Shown piece by piece: positions 1 to 7,863 of a stretch of DNA of 64,000 nucleotides. The position numbers and the translations under genes were made by a program. The stretch spans positions 2,866,001 through 2,930,000 of the forward strand of contig NZ_LN831790.1 of NCBI RefSeq assembly GCF_001013905.1, given 5' to 3'. The notes under the pieces were generated by a model. The model worked only from the letters and a program-made list of their open reading frames with translations. It searched no databases and had not been told where the DNA came from. This DNA comes from Streptomyces leeuwenhoekii. GTDB taxonomy: Bacteria > Actinomycetota > Actinomycetes > Streptomycetales > Streptomycetaceae. Position 1 is the stretch's first letter. Each line of letters begins with the position of its first letter.

Positions 1-83
1 CCGTCAAGCCCGACACGAAGCCGCCGGCATCCCAGCCGGTGAAGTCCGCCCCGGCACACGCCCCTCTCGGAAAGGCAGCATGA
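1..83 (+). CDS. 3' end of an upstream gene (partial)
   Basis: The first 80 bases are open in one frame and end with a TGA at 81-83 that overlaps the ATG of the next gene (ATGA). The visible 26 residues are Pro-, Lys- and Ala-rich, like the tails of other proteins in this window. Function cannot be told from this fragment. The four-base overlap suggests translational coupling with the DUF2637-like gene. Confidence 0.5.
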   Translation, partial: VKPDTKPPASQPVKSAPAHAPLGKAA

Positions 84-1684
84 CCCGCCCTGTCCTGTCC
101 CTCGGTGGCGCCCCCGACCTGTCCCTCCTGCTCGCCATCGGCGCCCCCGCCGCCACCCTGGCCCTGGCCCTGACCGGCTGGGCGATCCGGCGTCGCGCAA
201 AGCCATCGCAGAAACGTCTCGGCAGCCCGGCGGTCAAGGTCGCCGCGCTCGCCGCGCTCGGCTGCACCGCCTACAGCGCCGACACCAGCTGGCGCTTCGC
301 CGCCGACTACCTCGACATGGCCGGCACCGCCGAGCGGGCCGGCATGTTCGCCGCCGCCGAACTCGGCCTGTTCGCCACCGCACTGATGGCCCGGCAGAAC
401 CTGGCCACACAGGGAGCGCCCGGACTGCCGGGCACCCTGGTCTGGGTCATCACCGGAGTGCAGGTGATCCCCGCCTACGCCGAGAGCGGTCCCGTCGGCG
501 GCACCGTCCGCGCCTTCGTCGGCCCGGTCATGGCAGCAGTGCTGTGGCACCTCGCCATGGGCATCGAGCTGCGCCTGCACACCCCCGGGGCCGCCTCCCA
601 CGGCCTGCTCGCCGTGCTGGGCCGGGAGGCACGCGAGCGGCTGCTGTCCCGCCTGGGCATCGCCGCACGAGACCGTGACGCCGCGCAGATCACCCGGGAC
701 CGGGCCACCACCCGCGCGGTCGCCCTGGCCGCCCGCCTCGCGGAGCGCACACCCGAGCAGCAGCAGAGCTGGCGCGGCCGACGACTCACGCGGCGGCTGT
801 CGAAAGCCATCGGCAGGGCCTCGGTCGGCACCGACCCCCTCCAGCGTGCCCGGATGCTCGACCAGCTCGCCGCCCGCCGACACGCACTGGCGCTCGCCAC
901 GGTCCCTCTGCCTTCCCCTTGGTCCCCACACCACGACACACCCACGGACGCCGCGGTCCCCGCGCCGACAGCGCAGAGCACCACGGTCCCCATCGGTGGT
1001 CCCCGCATCGACGCTGGACCGACCGGAGATCGGGGGCCGCATTCAGAATGGGGACAGGCGCCCGGAAGTGAGGACCGCGACCCGGGGACCGGGGACCAGG
1101 GACCGAACATCCCTGACACGGGGACCGAGCCCGCTGGGGACCGGGGACCGAGGACCGAGCCCACCGGGGACCAGGAAGCGGGGACCGGGGGCCGGGGACC
1201 GAACATCCCTGACACGGGGACCGAGCCCGCTGGGGACCGGGGACCGAGGACCGAGCCCACCGGGGACCAGGAAGCGGGGACCGGGGACCGGGGACCGAAC
1301 GCCCCCATCACGGGGACCGAGCCCGCTGGGGACCGGGGACCGAGGACCGAGCCCACCGGGGACCAGGGACACAAGGTAGCTGTGAAGCGGAGGTCGACCA
1401 CGAGGGCCAGGAGCAGGGCAGGTAAGCGGGGTCGGTCCCGCAGCCCGCAGACGCAGCGGTCGCCGCGCGAGCCGGAGCAGTCGGTGAAAGACATCGTCGA
1501 GCAGGTCCGTCCGCACGTCCCCGCTCTGCTCGAACGGGACGGCAACGAGGCCGTGACCCGGGTCCAGCTGCGGGAGATTCTCCGCCGCGAGGGCCTCAAG
1601 GGCGGCCGGAATGACCGGCTGAGCCTCGTCCTGCAGCAGCTGCGGAGCATCGACACGACCACGACAAGGAGCACCACCCGATGA
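80..1684 (+). CDS. DUF2637/SpdB-like membrane protein with a 32-aa repeat region
   Basis: A 534-residue protein. Residues about 10-35 and several stretches up to about 180 are hydrophobic and should form membrane segments, the layout of DUF2637 (SpdB-like) proteins of actinomycete conjugative elements, which are thought to help plasmid spread between hyphae. Residues about 200-280 are Arg/Ala-rich and helical. Residues about 340-430 are a Gly/Asp/Pro/Thr-rich linker made of three 32-residue units (DNA period 96 bp). The last 65 residues form a compact charged domain that could be a small winged helix (REILRREGLKGGRNDRLS), possibly DNA binding. The ATG follows GAAAGG and overlaps the upstream stop. 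The 3' end overlaps the next ATG. DUF2637 is my reading from length, topology and context. Confidence 0.75.
   Translation: MTRPVLSLGGAPDLSLLLAIGAPAATLALALTGWAIRRRAKPSQKRLGSPAVKVAALAALGCTAYSADTSWRFAADYLDMAGTAERAGMFAAAELGLFATALMARQNLATQGAPGLPGTLVWVITGVQVIPAYAESGPVGGTVRAFVGPVMAAVLWHLAMGIELRLHTPGAASHGLLAVLGREARERLLSRLGIAARDRDAAQITRDRATTRAVALAARLAERTPEQQQSWRGRRLTRRLSKAIGRASVGTDPLQRARMLDQLAARRHALALATVPLPSPWSPHHDTPTDAAVPAPTAQSTTVPIGGPRIDAGPTGDRGPHSEWGQAPGSEDRDPGTGDQGPNIPDTGTEPAGDRGPRTEPTGDQEAGTGGRGPNIPDTGTEPAGDRGPRTEPTGDQEAGTGDRGPNAPITGTEPAGDRGPRTEPTGDQGHKVAVKRRSTTRARSRAGKRGRSRSPQTQRSPREPEQSVKDIVEQVRPHVPALLERDGNEAVTRVQLREILRREGLKGGRNDRLSLVLQQLRSIDTTTTRSTTR
1105..1372 (+). repeat. 96-bp tandem repeat, about 2.8 copies
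   Basis: Copies begin at 1105, 1201 and 1297 (start word GAACATCCCT, GAACGCCCCC in the third), so the period is exactly 96 bp, or 32 codons. Inside each unit the short word GGGGACC recurs several times. The repeat lies within the DUF2637-like gene and keeps its frame, coding an acidic Gly/Thr/Pro/Asp linker. Copy number could vary by slippage without breaking the protein. Confidence 0.9.
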
Positions 1685-1872
1685 AGACCTGCCACCAGTT
1701 CAAGGCCGTCCATGCGGAGTACGAACGGGAGATCGGCTTCATGATCGCCCACTCCAAGCGGCACGAGGGCAGGCCGGCGGCGAAGACCAGCGCGAAGCAG
1801 GCCGCATCCACGAAGCAGCGGATGGCTCGCGCGCTCACCAGCCACGTCGCGCACTGCCCCGAGTGCGGCTGA
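1681..1872 (+). CDS. small conserved-looking protein, unknown function
   Basis: A 63-residue basic protein whose ATG overlaps the stop of the DUF2637-like gene (ATGA). It begins with MKTCH and ends with CPECG, so two Cys/His clusters frame a Lys/Arg/Ala-rich centre; a small zinc site is possible but not shown. Its place between the SpdB-like gene and the mobilization genes suggests an accessory role in transfer. No family recognised. Confidence 0.6.
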   Translation: MKTCHQFKAVHAEYEREIGFMIAHSKRHEGRPAAKTSAKQAASTKQRMARALTSHVAHCPECG

Positions 1873-1959
1873 TCCGGCAAACCCCCAGCTCAACACCCCT
1901 GCCCCCGATAGGTGGCCCGGCTGCCGACCGGGCCACCGCCCCACTGAAGGAGGTACGCC

Positions 1960-2196
1960 GTGATTCCGCGTCCCCTGCGCTCGTCCGCGCCCACGGCCGA
2001 CGAGGCCGGCGCCTGGGCGGACGTCCTGGTTCGTCACCAGCTCCTGCATGCCGCCGTCCTCGCACCGACCGGCCAGTGGCTCATCCAGGACCAACCCGAC
2101 CAGCCCGTCCGTGTCCTCACGGGCCCGGCCGACATCGTCGAACTGGCCGCCGCCATCCAGCACCGGATCCGGTCCAAGGAGCCCCGCACCCGATGA
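1960..2196 (+). CDS. small protein upstream of mobC, unknown function
   Basis: A 78-residue protein with a GTG start 5 bases after a strong ribosome site (GAAGGAGGT, 1947-1955). It has alternating hydrophobic and polar stretches, no membrane segment and no recognised domain. Its stop (2194-2196) overlaps an in-frame ATG of the MobC-like gene, so it probably belongs to the mobilization transcript. Confidence 0.65.
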   Translation: MIPRPLRSSAPTADEAGAWADVLVRHQLLHAAVLAPTGQWLIQDQPDQPVRVLTGPADIVELAAAIQHRIRSKEPRTR

Positions 2197-2831
2197 CGAC
2201 CCCGGCCCAGAACGGCGACACCCCGGAACCTTTTTCCGACGTCAACCCGCTCCCAGGAGGAGCAAGTTATCGGCCAAGACACTCTTCCCCGTCGGGGAAG
2301 CGCGTCTTGGCCGGTCCCGCCCCGGGGGTGGCGGGAGCGGTCCAGCACCGGGGGGTGCTGGACCGCGGGGCAGCGACCGAGGGCGGATCGCAGCCGGAGG
2401 AGCACGCGCCGTGCCGCAGGCGCCGCGCCGCGAAGAACGCTTCGCGCAAGCGCTCGCCGAAGACCGCCGCCGACAAACGCACGCACGTGTGCAGCGTCCG
2501 CCTCAACGACACCGAGAAGAACCACCTCACCGCCGCAGCCGCCGCAGCCCGTACGAGTCTGCCGGCCTTCCTCGCCCGCAGCGCGCTGGCCGCCGCCCGT
2601 GATCCCGAGCGTGCCGCCGGTGCCATCGCCGGCGAGCGCGAGCTGGTCTCGGAGCTGTTCGCCGCTCGTCGGCACCTCGGCCACGTCGGCAACAACCTCA
2701 ACCAGCTGGCACGGGCGATCAACTCCGGAGCCCAGCCCGCCGACGCCCAGCTCGACGCCGTGCTCGCCGCGGTCCGCCGTGCCACCATCCGCGTCCAGGC
2801 CGCGACCGACCAGCTCCTCGAACACCGCTAG
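2193..2831 (+). CDS. mobC: MobC-like relaxosome accessory protein
   Basis: The C-terminal 115 residues read as a plasmid mobilization MobC family protein: a basic patch, then SVRLNDTEKNHL, as in ribbon-helix-helix type proteins, and a helical end containing the family-typical GNNLNQLAR. Such proteins bind oriT and help the relaxase nick. The next gene, 15 bases on, is the relaxase. The start is uncertain: the ATG at 2193 overlaps the previous stop, but the first 60 residues then run through three strong inverted repeats that look like oriT. A later in-frame GTG at 2355 is possible. A good ribosome site at 2396-2402 precedes only an out-of-frame GTG (2411), so a frameshift near the start cannot be excluded. 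Confidence 0.75.
   Translation: MTTPAQNGDTPEPFSDVNPLPGGASYRPRHSSPSGKRVLAGPAPGVAGAVQHRGVLDRGAATEGGSQPEEHAPCRRRRAAKNASRKRSPKTAADKRTHVCSVRLNDTEKNHLTAAAAAARTSLPAFLARSALAAARDPERAAGAIAGERELVSELFAARRHLGHVGNNLNQLARAINSGAQPADAQLDAVLAAVRRATIRVQAATDQLLEHR
2271..2366 (+). other. oriT: candidate origin of transfer (oriT): three stem-loops
   Basis: Three perfect inverted repeats follow each other. Stem 1 is nested: 10-bp arms 2271-2280/2304-2313 (CGGCCAAGAC/GTCTTGGCCG) enclosing 7-bp arms 2284-2290/2294-2300 with a 3-base loop. Stem 2: 7-bp arms 2315-2321/2330-2336. Stem 3: 13-bp arms 2337-2349/2354-2366 with a 4-base loop. This density of hairpins just upstream of the conserved part of mobC and the relaxase is the usual oriT setting. 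No nic site could be recognised by comparison. A transcription attenuator is an alternative. Confidence 0.6.
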
Positions 2832-2846
2832 GAACGACGCCTCACC

Positions 2847-4550
2847 ATGGTCCCCAAGATCCACAAGCGTGGAAAGCGCACCATCGGCCTGCTGTACTAC
2901 CTGTACGGGCCCGGCAAGGCCGAGGAGCACATCGACCCGCACCTGGTGGCGTCCTGGGACCATGCCGCCCCTGACCCCGGCCGCGACGCTGAGGTCACGT
3001 TCAAGCAGCTGCAGCAGCTCCTGGACCAGCCGCTGGTCAACCTCGACGAGGGCGAGCGGCCCGGGAAGCACGTGTGGCACCTGTCCGTGCGCAACGGGCC
3101 CACCGACCGGATCCTGTCCGACGACGAATGGGGCGATGTCGCCCGCCGTATGGTCGCTGCCGCCGGCATCGACGACCCCGACCAGGGTGCCGGGTGCCGC
3201 TGGGTCGCCGTTCGGCACGCCGACGACCACATCCACATCCTGGCCACCCTCGTCCGGGAGGACGGTTACCGGCCGGACCTCGACTTCGACGCCGTACGTG
3301 TCCAGGCCGAAGCCCGGCTTCTGGAGCAGGAGCTGGGCCTGCGCCGCCTCAACCCCGGTGACTGCACCGCCGCCAAACGGCCCACCAGCGCCGAACGGCA
3401 CAAGGCCACGCGCATGGGACGCGAGCGCACCGTGCGGGAAGAACTGCGCGAGACCGTCCGCCGAGCCGTGGCCGGCGCCGAGACACAGGAGGAGTTCTTC
3501 CAGCGACTGCGCGCCGCCGGCGTGCTGGTGCGTACGCGCGTCGCTCCGTCCGGGGACCTGCTGGGGTACAAGGTCGCGCTGCCCGGCGACGTCAACGCCG
3601 ATGGTGAACCGGTCTTCTACCCGGGGGCGAAACTCGGGGCGGACCTGTCCCTGCCCAGGATCCGGGAGCGCTGGTCCGGCCGCCGGGCCGGTGAACCTGA
3701 CAAGCCGGTGGTGCCGTCGGGCCCAGCCCAGGCGCGGCGCCGGGCGAGCGCGGCGCTGTGGGAGGCGGTGCTGGTCATGGACAGGGTGGACGACACGGTG
3801 ACGGCGGCCTACATCGCGGCGGCGGGAGAGGTCCTGGACGCGCTCGCGCAGACCTCCGCCGTCCACACCCGCCGCGAACTACGGGAAGCGGCCTCCGCGT
3901 TCGAGCGGGCCTCCCGGTCGCACGTGCGGGCCGCACGCGGGCATGACCGGGCGCTGCGGCAGGCCGCCCGCGACCTCGTCTACAGCGGCCCCGCACTCGG
4001 CCGCGGGGAAGACGGAGCGACCACCGCCATGGTGATCGACATGGCGTTCTTCCTGGTCACCGTTGCCGCTCACTGGCATGCCAGGAAGGAGCACGCCCAG
4101 CAGGCCGCCGCCGCCCGCCTGGCAGCCGACCATCTGCGTGCCGCCTACCAGGCCGCTGCCGCGCACCCGATCGGAGTACTGACCGTACGGGGCCGCTCGC
4201 TCGCGCTGCCGGTGGTGCGCCGCCAGGCGGCCCGGCTGCGCCAGGCGCTGCCGGAGCTGGCCGAGCAGGTCCTGGCCGAGCCCGGCTGGGCGGCACTGGC
4301 GGCGACCCTGGCCGACACCGAGGCCGCCGGACACGATCCCACCGCGCTGCTCGCCGAGGTCGCCGCCCACCGGGAGCTGGCGAGCGCCGAGTCGGTCAGC
4401 GACGTGCTGGTGTGGCGGCTGCGGCGGACCGCCGACCTTCCCGCCGACGCCCAGGCCCTACCGCTGCCCGACGGGCCGTCCGTACAGAGTCCTGCCGGGC
4501 GGAAGACCGGCGGGACCACGGCGAGGAGCCACCGGCACCGCGGCCGGTGA
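2847..4550 (+). CDS. mobA: HUH relaxase / mobilization nuclease
   Basis: A 567-residue protein. The N-terminal 200 residues are a relaxase/mobilization nuclease domain: tyrosines at 17, 18 and 20 are candidates for the strand-cleaving residue, and RHADDHIHIL at 123-132 carries the metal-binding histidine triad (H124, H128, H130). It should nick oriT, stay bound to the 5' end and pilot the strand to the VirD4-like protein coded near 61845. The C-terminal half is Ala/Arg-rich and helical, probably contacting the relaxosome or coupling protein. It follows mobC by 15 bases. A second, partial copy of its 3' end lies at 5281-5463. Confidence 0.9.
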   Translation: MVPKIHKRGKRTIGLLYYLYGPGKAEEHIDPHLVASWDHAAPDPGRDAEVTFKQLQQLLDQPLVNLDEGERPGKHVWHLSVRNGPTDRILSDDEWGDVARRMVAAAGIDDPDQGAGCRWVAVRHADDHIHILATLVREDGYRPDLDFDAVRVQAEARLLEQELGLRRLNPGDCTAAKRPTSAERHKATRMGRERTVREELRETVRRAVAGAETQEEFFQRLRAAGVLVRTRVAPSGDLLGYKVALPGDVNADGEPVFYPGAKLGADLSLPRIRERWSGRRAGEPDKPVVPSGPAQARRRASAALWEAVLVMDRVDDTVTAAYIAAAGEVLDALAQTSAVHTRRELREAASAFERASRSHVRAARGHDRALRQAARDLVYSGPALGRGEDGATTAMVIDMAFFLVTVAAHWHARKEHAQQAAAARLAADHLRAAYQAAAAHPIGVLTVRGRSLALPVVRRQAARLRQALPELAEQVLAEPGWAALAATLADTEAAGHDPTALLAEVAAHRELASAESVSDVLVWRLRRTADLPADAQALPLPDGPSVQSPAGRKTGGTTARSHRHRGR

Positions 4551-4832
4551 TCGGTATCCAGGGGTTCGTGTGTTGCCGCAGGTGGGACGGTTGGGGCACC
4601 CTCGTCGTCCGCCGCCGTTGGGCGGGGATCCAACTGGGGGAACCCACGTGTTCGGTCGCGCCCTGGCCAAGACCCGCTGATCCGTCACTACCTTCCCTTC
4701 TAGAGGATTCGATGTCCGACCTCCCGTCCGCCGGTAAACTCGATCACCTCACTACCGCTGCCCGCCCCCCTTCAGAAGCCATTGAGCTGGGGGGATCGTG
4801 GCGGCCTGGGGCTTGCGTGAGACCCTTCGTGT
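4551..4832. other. intergenic stretch after the relaxase
   Basis: About 280 bases with no gene I can support. A 45-codon ATG frame (4711-4848) has an AGGA upstream but an unremarkable composition and runs into the start of the DUF1737-like gene. No clear terminator or promoter was seen. Confidence 0.4.
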
Positions 4833-5018
4833 ATGAGCACACCGCCTGATGGATTGCCTGTCTACCGAGTCTTGACCGGGCCGGACGATGCCACGTTCTG
4901 CCACCGTGTCAGCGAGGCGCTGGACCTCGGCTACAAGCTGCACGAAGGACCCGCCGTCACGTTCAACGGCGAGAACGTCATCGTCGCTCAGGCGCTGGTC
5001 TGGCCGACGCGGTCGTAG
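4833..5018 (+). CDS. DUF1737-like small protein
   Basis: A 61-residue protein matching my memory of the DUF1737 pattern: YRVLTGPDDATFCHRVSEAL, then a Gly-rich turn (LHEGPAVTF) and a VIVAQALVW end. These short proteins occur in many bacteria with no known function. It is isolated between the relaxase and a long palindrome and may have its own promoter, which I could not identify. The ATG at 4833 gives the expected family length. Confidence 0.8.
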   Translation: MSTPPDGLPVYRVLTGPDDATFCHRVSEALDLGYKLHEGPAVTFNGENVIVAQALVWPTRS

Positions 5019-5162
5019 GGAACTTCGAGAGCCGCAGTGATCACGGTCAGCCCATGCGTGGGAAGGGCCGCACGGGTTGGGCGAGGCGGGCCGCCTGCCG
5101 CAGCCGCTGACCCGTACGCCCCGAACCGTCTCGCGGCACGGCGCGGCGAGGTGATAGGCGGA

Positions 5163-5210
5163 CACCAATGGCTCGGGCCAGGTCGATCGACCTGGCCCGA
5201 GCCATTGGTG
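5163..5210. repeat. 48-bp perfect palindrome
   Basis: Bases 5163-5186 are the exact reverse complement of 5187-5210, with no loop; the centre is TCGATCGA. Such an uninterrupted palindrome is rare. It could be a bidirectional terminator or cruciform, a recombinase or regulator site, or a head-to-head duplication. It sits just before the remnant of the relaxase 3' end. Confidence 0.85.
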
Positions 5211-5280
5211 CGCTGCTGGACTACCGGCGGAAGCGGGCGAAGAACTTTCGCATGCAGGAGGGAACGGCATCGACACCACC

Positions 5281-5463
5281 AGATCCGTCAGCGACGTACT
5301 GGTGTGGTGCCTGCGCCGGAGCGCCGACCTGCCCGCCGACACCAGTGACACTGTGACCGCTGGCCGCGGGGCAGAGCGTCCGGCCAACCGCATAGGAGGT
5401 CAGACGGCAGCGGCGCACCGGGAACCGGCGCGGCCGGTCGTGACTGTGGACTTTGTGAGTTGA
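5281..5463 (+). pseudogene. remnant of a relaxase 3' end
   Basis: The frame from 5281 begins RSVSDVLVWCLRRSADLPAD, nearly the same as SVSDVLVWRLRRTADLPAD near the C-terminus of the relaxase coded at 2847-4550, and the DNA is similar over about 60 bases. It then diverges and stops at 5463. No start codon or relaxase catalytic part is present. It is either a partial duplication or the scar of a second mobilization module; the palindrome 70 bases upstream may mark the junction. Confidence 0.6.
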
Positions 5464-5526
5464 ACAGGTCACGCGCCTTCGGAGACGATCATGACGCGAG
5501 TTGGACGAGACGCAGGAGGACGCCGC

Positions 5527-5961
5527 ATGTTCGACCGAATACGCCGCCGCAAGCCGGACGCGCTCGACATCGAGATGCAGCGTCGGCACCGGGAGATGTG
5601 GCAGCGCATGCCTCGGCCCGCTGTACCGCCCGAGGGTATGCGGCCGTCCGAGCCGGTGGCCGAGGTGGACGACTTCCTGCCGCCGGATCTGCGGGTTCCG
5701 AGCCACGATCAGGTCGCCGGGCGGATGATGCCCTGGCTGCGGCCCCTCGTTCTGGACGGTGAGATCGTCACCTGCACCGTGTGCGGCACCTACCGGGACT
5801 GGGTCATCGTTTCCACCCGCGATGAGATCTGGCTGCGCTGCCGCGCCGGGCACGAGCAGCAGGAGAGGCGCCTGGACGCGGCCTGGTACAACCGGCACTC
5901 CGGGCCGGTGGATTCCACGCACGCGACGTTCGAGGACTGTCTGCGGCACCTCGGCCACTGA
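5527..5961 (+). CDS. zinc-ribbon-like protein, unknown function
   Basis: A 144-residue protein. The ATG at 5527 is chosen over an upstream ATG (5491) because AGGAGG lies about 9 bases before it. C83, C86, C105 and H109 (CTVC and CRAGH, 18 residues apart) form a likely zinc ribbon. The N-terminal half is polar, with an Arg-rich start. No membrane segment. Role unknown; it is followed by a lipoprotein gene 75 bases on. Confidence 0.7.
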   Translation: MFDRIRRRKPDALDIEMQRRHREMWQRMPRPAVPPEGMRPSEPVAEVDDFLPPDLRVPSHDQVAGRMMPWLRPLVLDGEIVTCTVCGTYRDWVIVSTRDEIWLRCRAGHEQQERRLDAAWYNRHSGPVDSTHATFEDCLRHLGH

Positions 5962-6036
5962 CCTTTACCTCTACGACCCCACCGGGCCTACGGGCCCGCG
6001 CTGCCCAACCGTCTCCCAGCACCAAGGGGTCACGTC

Positions 6037-6735
6037 GTGCGCGTTCGCGTCGCCACCACCGCTGTCGGCATCACCGCCGTCGTCCTTCTCACCCTGCCCG
6101 CCTGCCCCGACACCACCGACACAGGACGTCCTGCTCCGTCATCCTCCGCACGTTCCGGCAGCCCGGCCGCCACCGAGCAGAGCGACACTCCGCTGTCGTC
6201 AGCCGCGCTCGCGGCCCGCCTGCTCGACGAGAGTGACCTGGGCAGCGGCTACACCCGCAAGCCCGAGCGCCCTGCTCAACACGACGACGTCACCGTCCTG
6301 GGCTGCCCCGCCCTCGCTGACCTCGGCGACGATGCGGCCACCGGTGGACAACTCGACTTCCCCCGCCAGGCGAAGGCCACCTTCCTCTACAGCGACGGCA
6401 GCAACTCAGAGGTGTCCGAGGAGCTGTACAGCGACACCGCCGAAACGCTGTCCGTCGGCTCGCGAAAGATCTTCGACGCCATGGTCGGCTGCCCCCACTA
6501 TCCGGTCCTCGTCGGCGGTACCGCATTCGACATGACCACACAGGAGGTGGCCGTGCCCCAGCTCGGTACCGAGCAGTGGAGCCAGCTCCTCACCTACTCC
6601 GCCGCGGGGCGCGAGACCGTGGTGAAGCAAACCGCGGTCCGCGACGGCAATATGCTGCTGGTCGTCTCCGGCTCGCCAGCTCTCGTCGACCGACACCTCG
6701 ACAAGGCCCTTACCAGAGCAGCAGCAGTCCGCTGA
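6037..6735 (+). CDS. secreted lipoprotein, possible PknH-like sensor fold
   Basis: A 232-residue protein starting at GTG 6037. The N-terminus has a short basic region, a hydrophobic core and the lipobox LPAC (residues 20-23), so it should be a membrane-anchored lipoprotein on the outer face. A Ser/Thr/Pro linker follows to about residue 50. The remainder, with LLDESDLGSGYT and two cysteines, resembles the extracytoplasmic PknH-like/sensor domains of actinobacterial lipoproteins. No kinase partner is next to it. Ligand unknown. Confidence 0.75.
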   Translation: MRVRVATTAVGITAVVLLTLPACPDTTDTGRPAPSSSARSGSPAATEQSDTPLSSAALAARLLDESDLGSGYTRKPERPAQHDDVTVLGCPALADLGDDAATGGQLDFPRQAKATFLYSDGSNSEVSEELYSDTAETLSVGSRKIFDAMVGCPHYPVLVGGTAFDMTTQEVAVPQLGTEQWSQLLTYSAAGRETVVKQTAVRDGNMLLVVSGSPALVDRHLDKALTRAAAVR

Positions 6736-6913
6736 CGCCCGGTCGCATGACGACACCGGCGCCCTCGACCACCACGGTCGGGGGCGCCGGCGCGTCGGCC
6801 CCTTTTAGGTGACTCCCGAGCCTCTCCTAGGCAAATCACACAGATGCATACGGACAGCGCTATACGGATGGGCAGGGGACCGTTCACCGACCTTGAGCAG
6901 CGAGGGGGACCCT

Positions 6914-7669
6914 ATGCCGTCGTACCTGAGCGAAGGCGATTGCGTAATCATCCGAGGCATCTGCCACCGACTGGCCACCGAAGCCGGGATGGCCGTCAGT
7001 GAAGATGCCGTCGCCCAGGTCTACCCCCACGCGAGGGAGTGGGACGCCGGGCGTTGGAGTCTGGCGTCCCTGTGTACGCAGGCCGGCTGGCCCCTGCCCG
7101 AGGGCGACCCCCCGGCCGCCCTCGGCCCGGCCGCCGACGTGCTGACGCACTACCTGCGCCGCGGCCTGGACCGGGCCCGCGGACAGCGGCCGACTACCCC
7201 CGGCACAGACCAGGTGCACGACATCGCCGAGGAGTTGCATGCCCTGCGGCTCGCCTCCGATAAGGTGACCGCGCAGCTGACTGAAGCGCTGGTGGCGGCC
7301 GACCGGGCCGCCCGCGATAAGGACGGCACCCCGTCCCGCAGCCACCGCGAAGCACTCGTGCGCGCGGCCGAGCGGGTCATCTCCCGGGCGATGGTTTTCG
7401 GGGTTCTCGGCACCGCTGACGTACTGGCCGACGCCCAGCGAGCTCTGGCCCCCGCCTGGCAGCACATGGAGGGCTACAGCCTGCTCCAGCTCGCGGGGAG
7501 GGCCGTAATCCTCCGTGGCCCGGCGGGCGGCTACGCCCGCGTCCGCAACGAGGGCGTCACGCTTGTCGAGTTGCTTCATGATGCTGGGCTGACGGTCACC
7601 AGTAACGGGCCGGGGCGACCGGCCGAGGCCCTCACCGCAGGCCACGGCTTGGTCATCAGCCGCCCCTGA
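6914..7669 (+). CDS. unknown cytoplasmic protein, 251 aa
   Basis: The ATG at 6914 follows a GAGGGGGA site; the frame is open further upstream but without protein-like character. The N-terminal 90 residues look folded and mixed (SEGDCVIIRGICHRLATEAG). Residues about 105-190 are long charged helices. The C-terminal part is beta-rich with several glycines. No domain recognised. It stands alone on the plus strand and converges on the leftward DUF317 gene. Confidence 0.65.
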   Translation: MPSYLSEGDCVIIRGICHRLATEAGMAVSEDAVAQVYPHAREWDAGRWSLASLCTQAGWPLPEGDPPAALGPAADVLTHYLRRGLDRARGQRPTTPGTDQVHDIAEELHALRLASDKVTAQLTEALVAADRAARDKDGTPSRSHREALVRAAERVISRAMVFGVLGTADVLADAQRALAPAWQHMEGYSLLQLAGRAVILRGPAGGYARVRNEGVTLVELLHDAGLTVTSNGPGRPAEALTAGHGLVISRP

Positions 7670-7683
7670 CAGTGAGTCCTCCT

Positions 7684-7724
7684 GGCAGTTCATGACCACT
7701 TCGGAGACGAGGTGGTGAACTGCC
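7684..7724. terminator. imperfect hairpin between convergent genes
   Basis: GGCAGTTCA (7684-7692) and CCAC (7696-7699) pair with GTGGTGAACTGCC (7712-7724), leaving a 3-base bulge and a 12-base loop. It lies 15 bases after the stop of the plus-strand gene and before the convergent DUF317 gene, a natural terminator position. There is no T-run. Confidence 0.35.
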
Positions 7725-7863
7725 TGCCTGCCGCGGCTGCTCAGGCATCTGGGTGTCGTCCATGGCCTGCGGTAACAGCAGCCCAGTACGTGCGAAGCCC
7801 GCCATCCCGGAGTGGGAGGACGGGCTTCACGTGACAAACGGGTGGATCGGCCAGGCCCTACGC

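Larger units (their letters stand above)
5019..5526. other. 508-base stretch: palindrome, relaxase remnant, no intact gene
   Basis: Between the DUF1737-like gene and the 144-aa gene. It holds the 48-bp palindrome (5163-5210) and the relaxase-like remnant (5281-5463). The rest shows no reading frame with protein-like composition. Confidence 0.6.

Noticed and set aside
1105..1372. CRISPR-like array
   Set aside because: The units are contiguous 96-bp repeats without unique spacers and keep an open frame.
475..3866. Long minus-strand frames (562 and 610 codons) opposite the mobilization genes
   Set aside because: They mirror the high-GC plus-strand genes, which carry clear domain signatures; the minus products are Arg/Pro/Gly-rich without motifs.
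4711..4848. 45-codon ATG frame before the DUF1737-like gene
   Set aside because: Weak ribosome site, overlap with the next start and no protein-like pattern; not enough to call.
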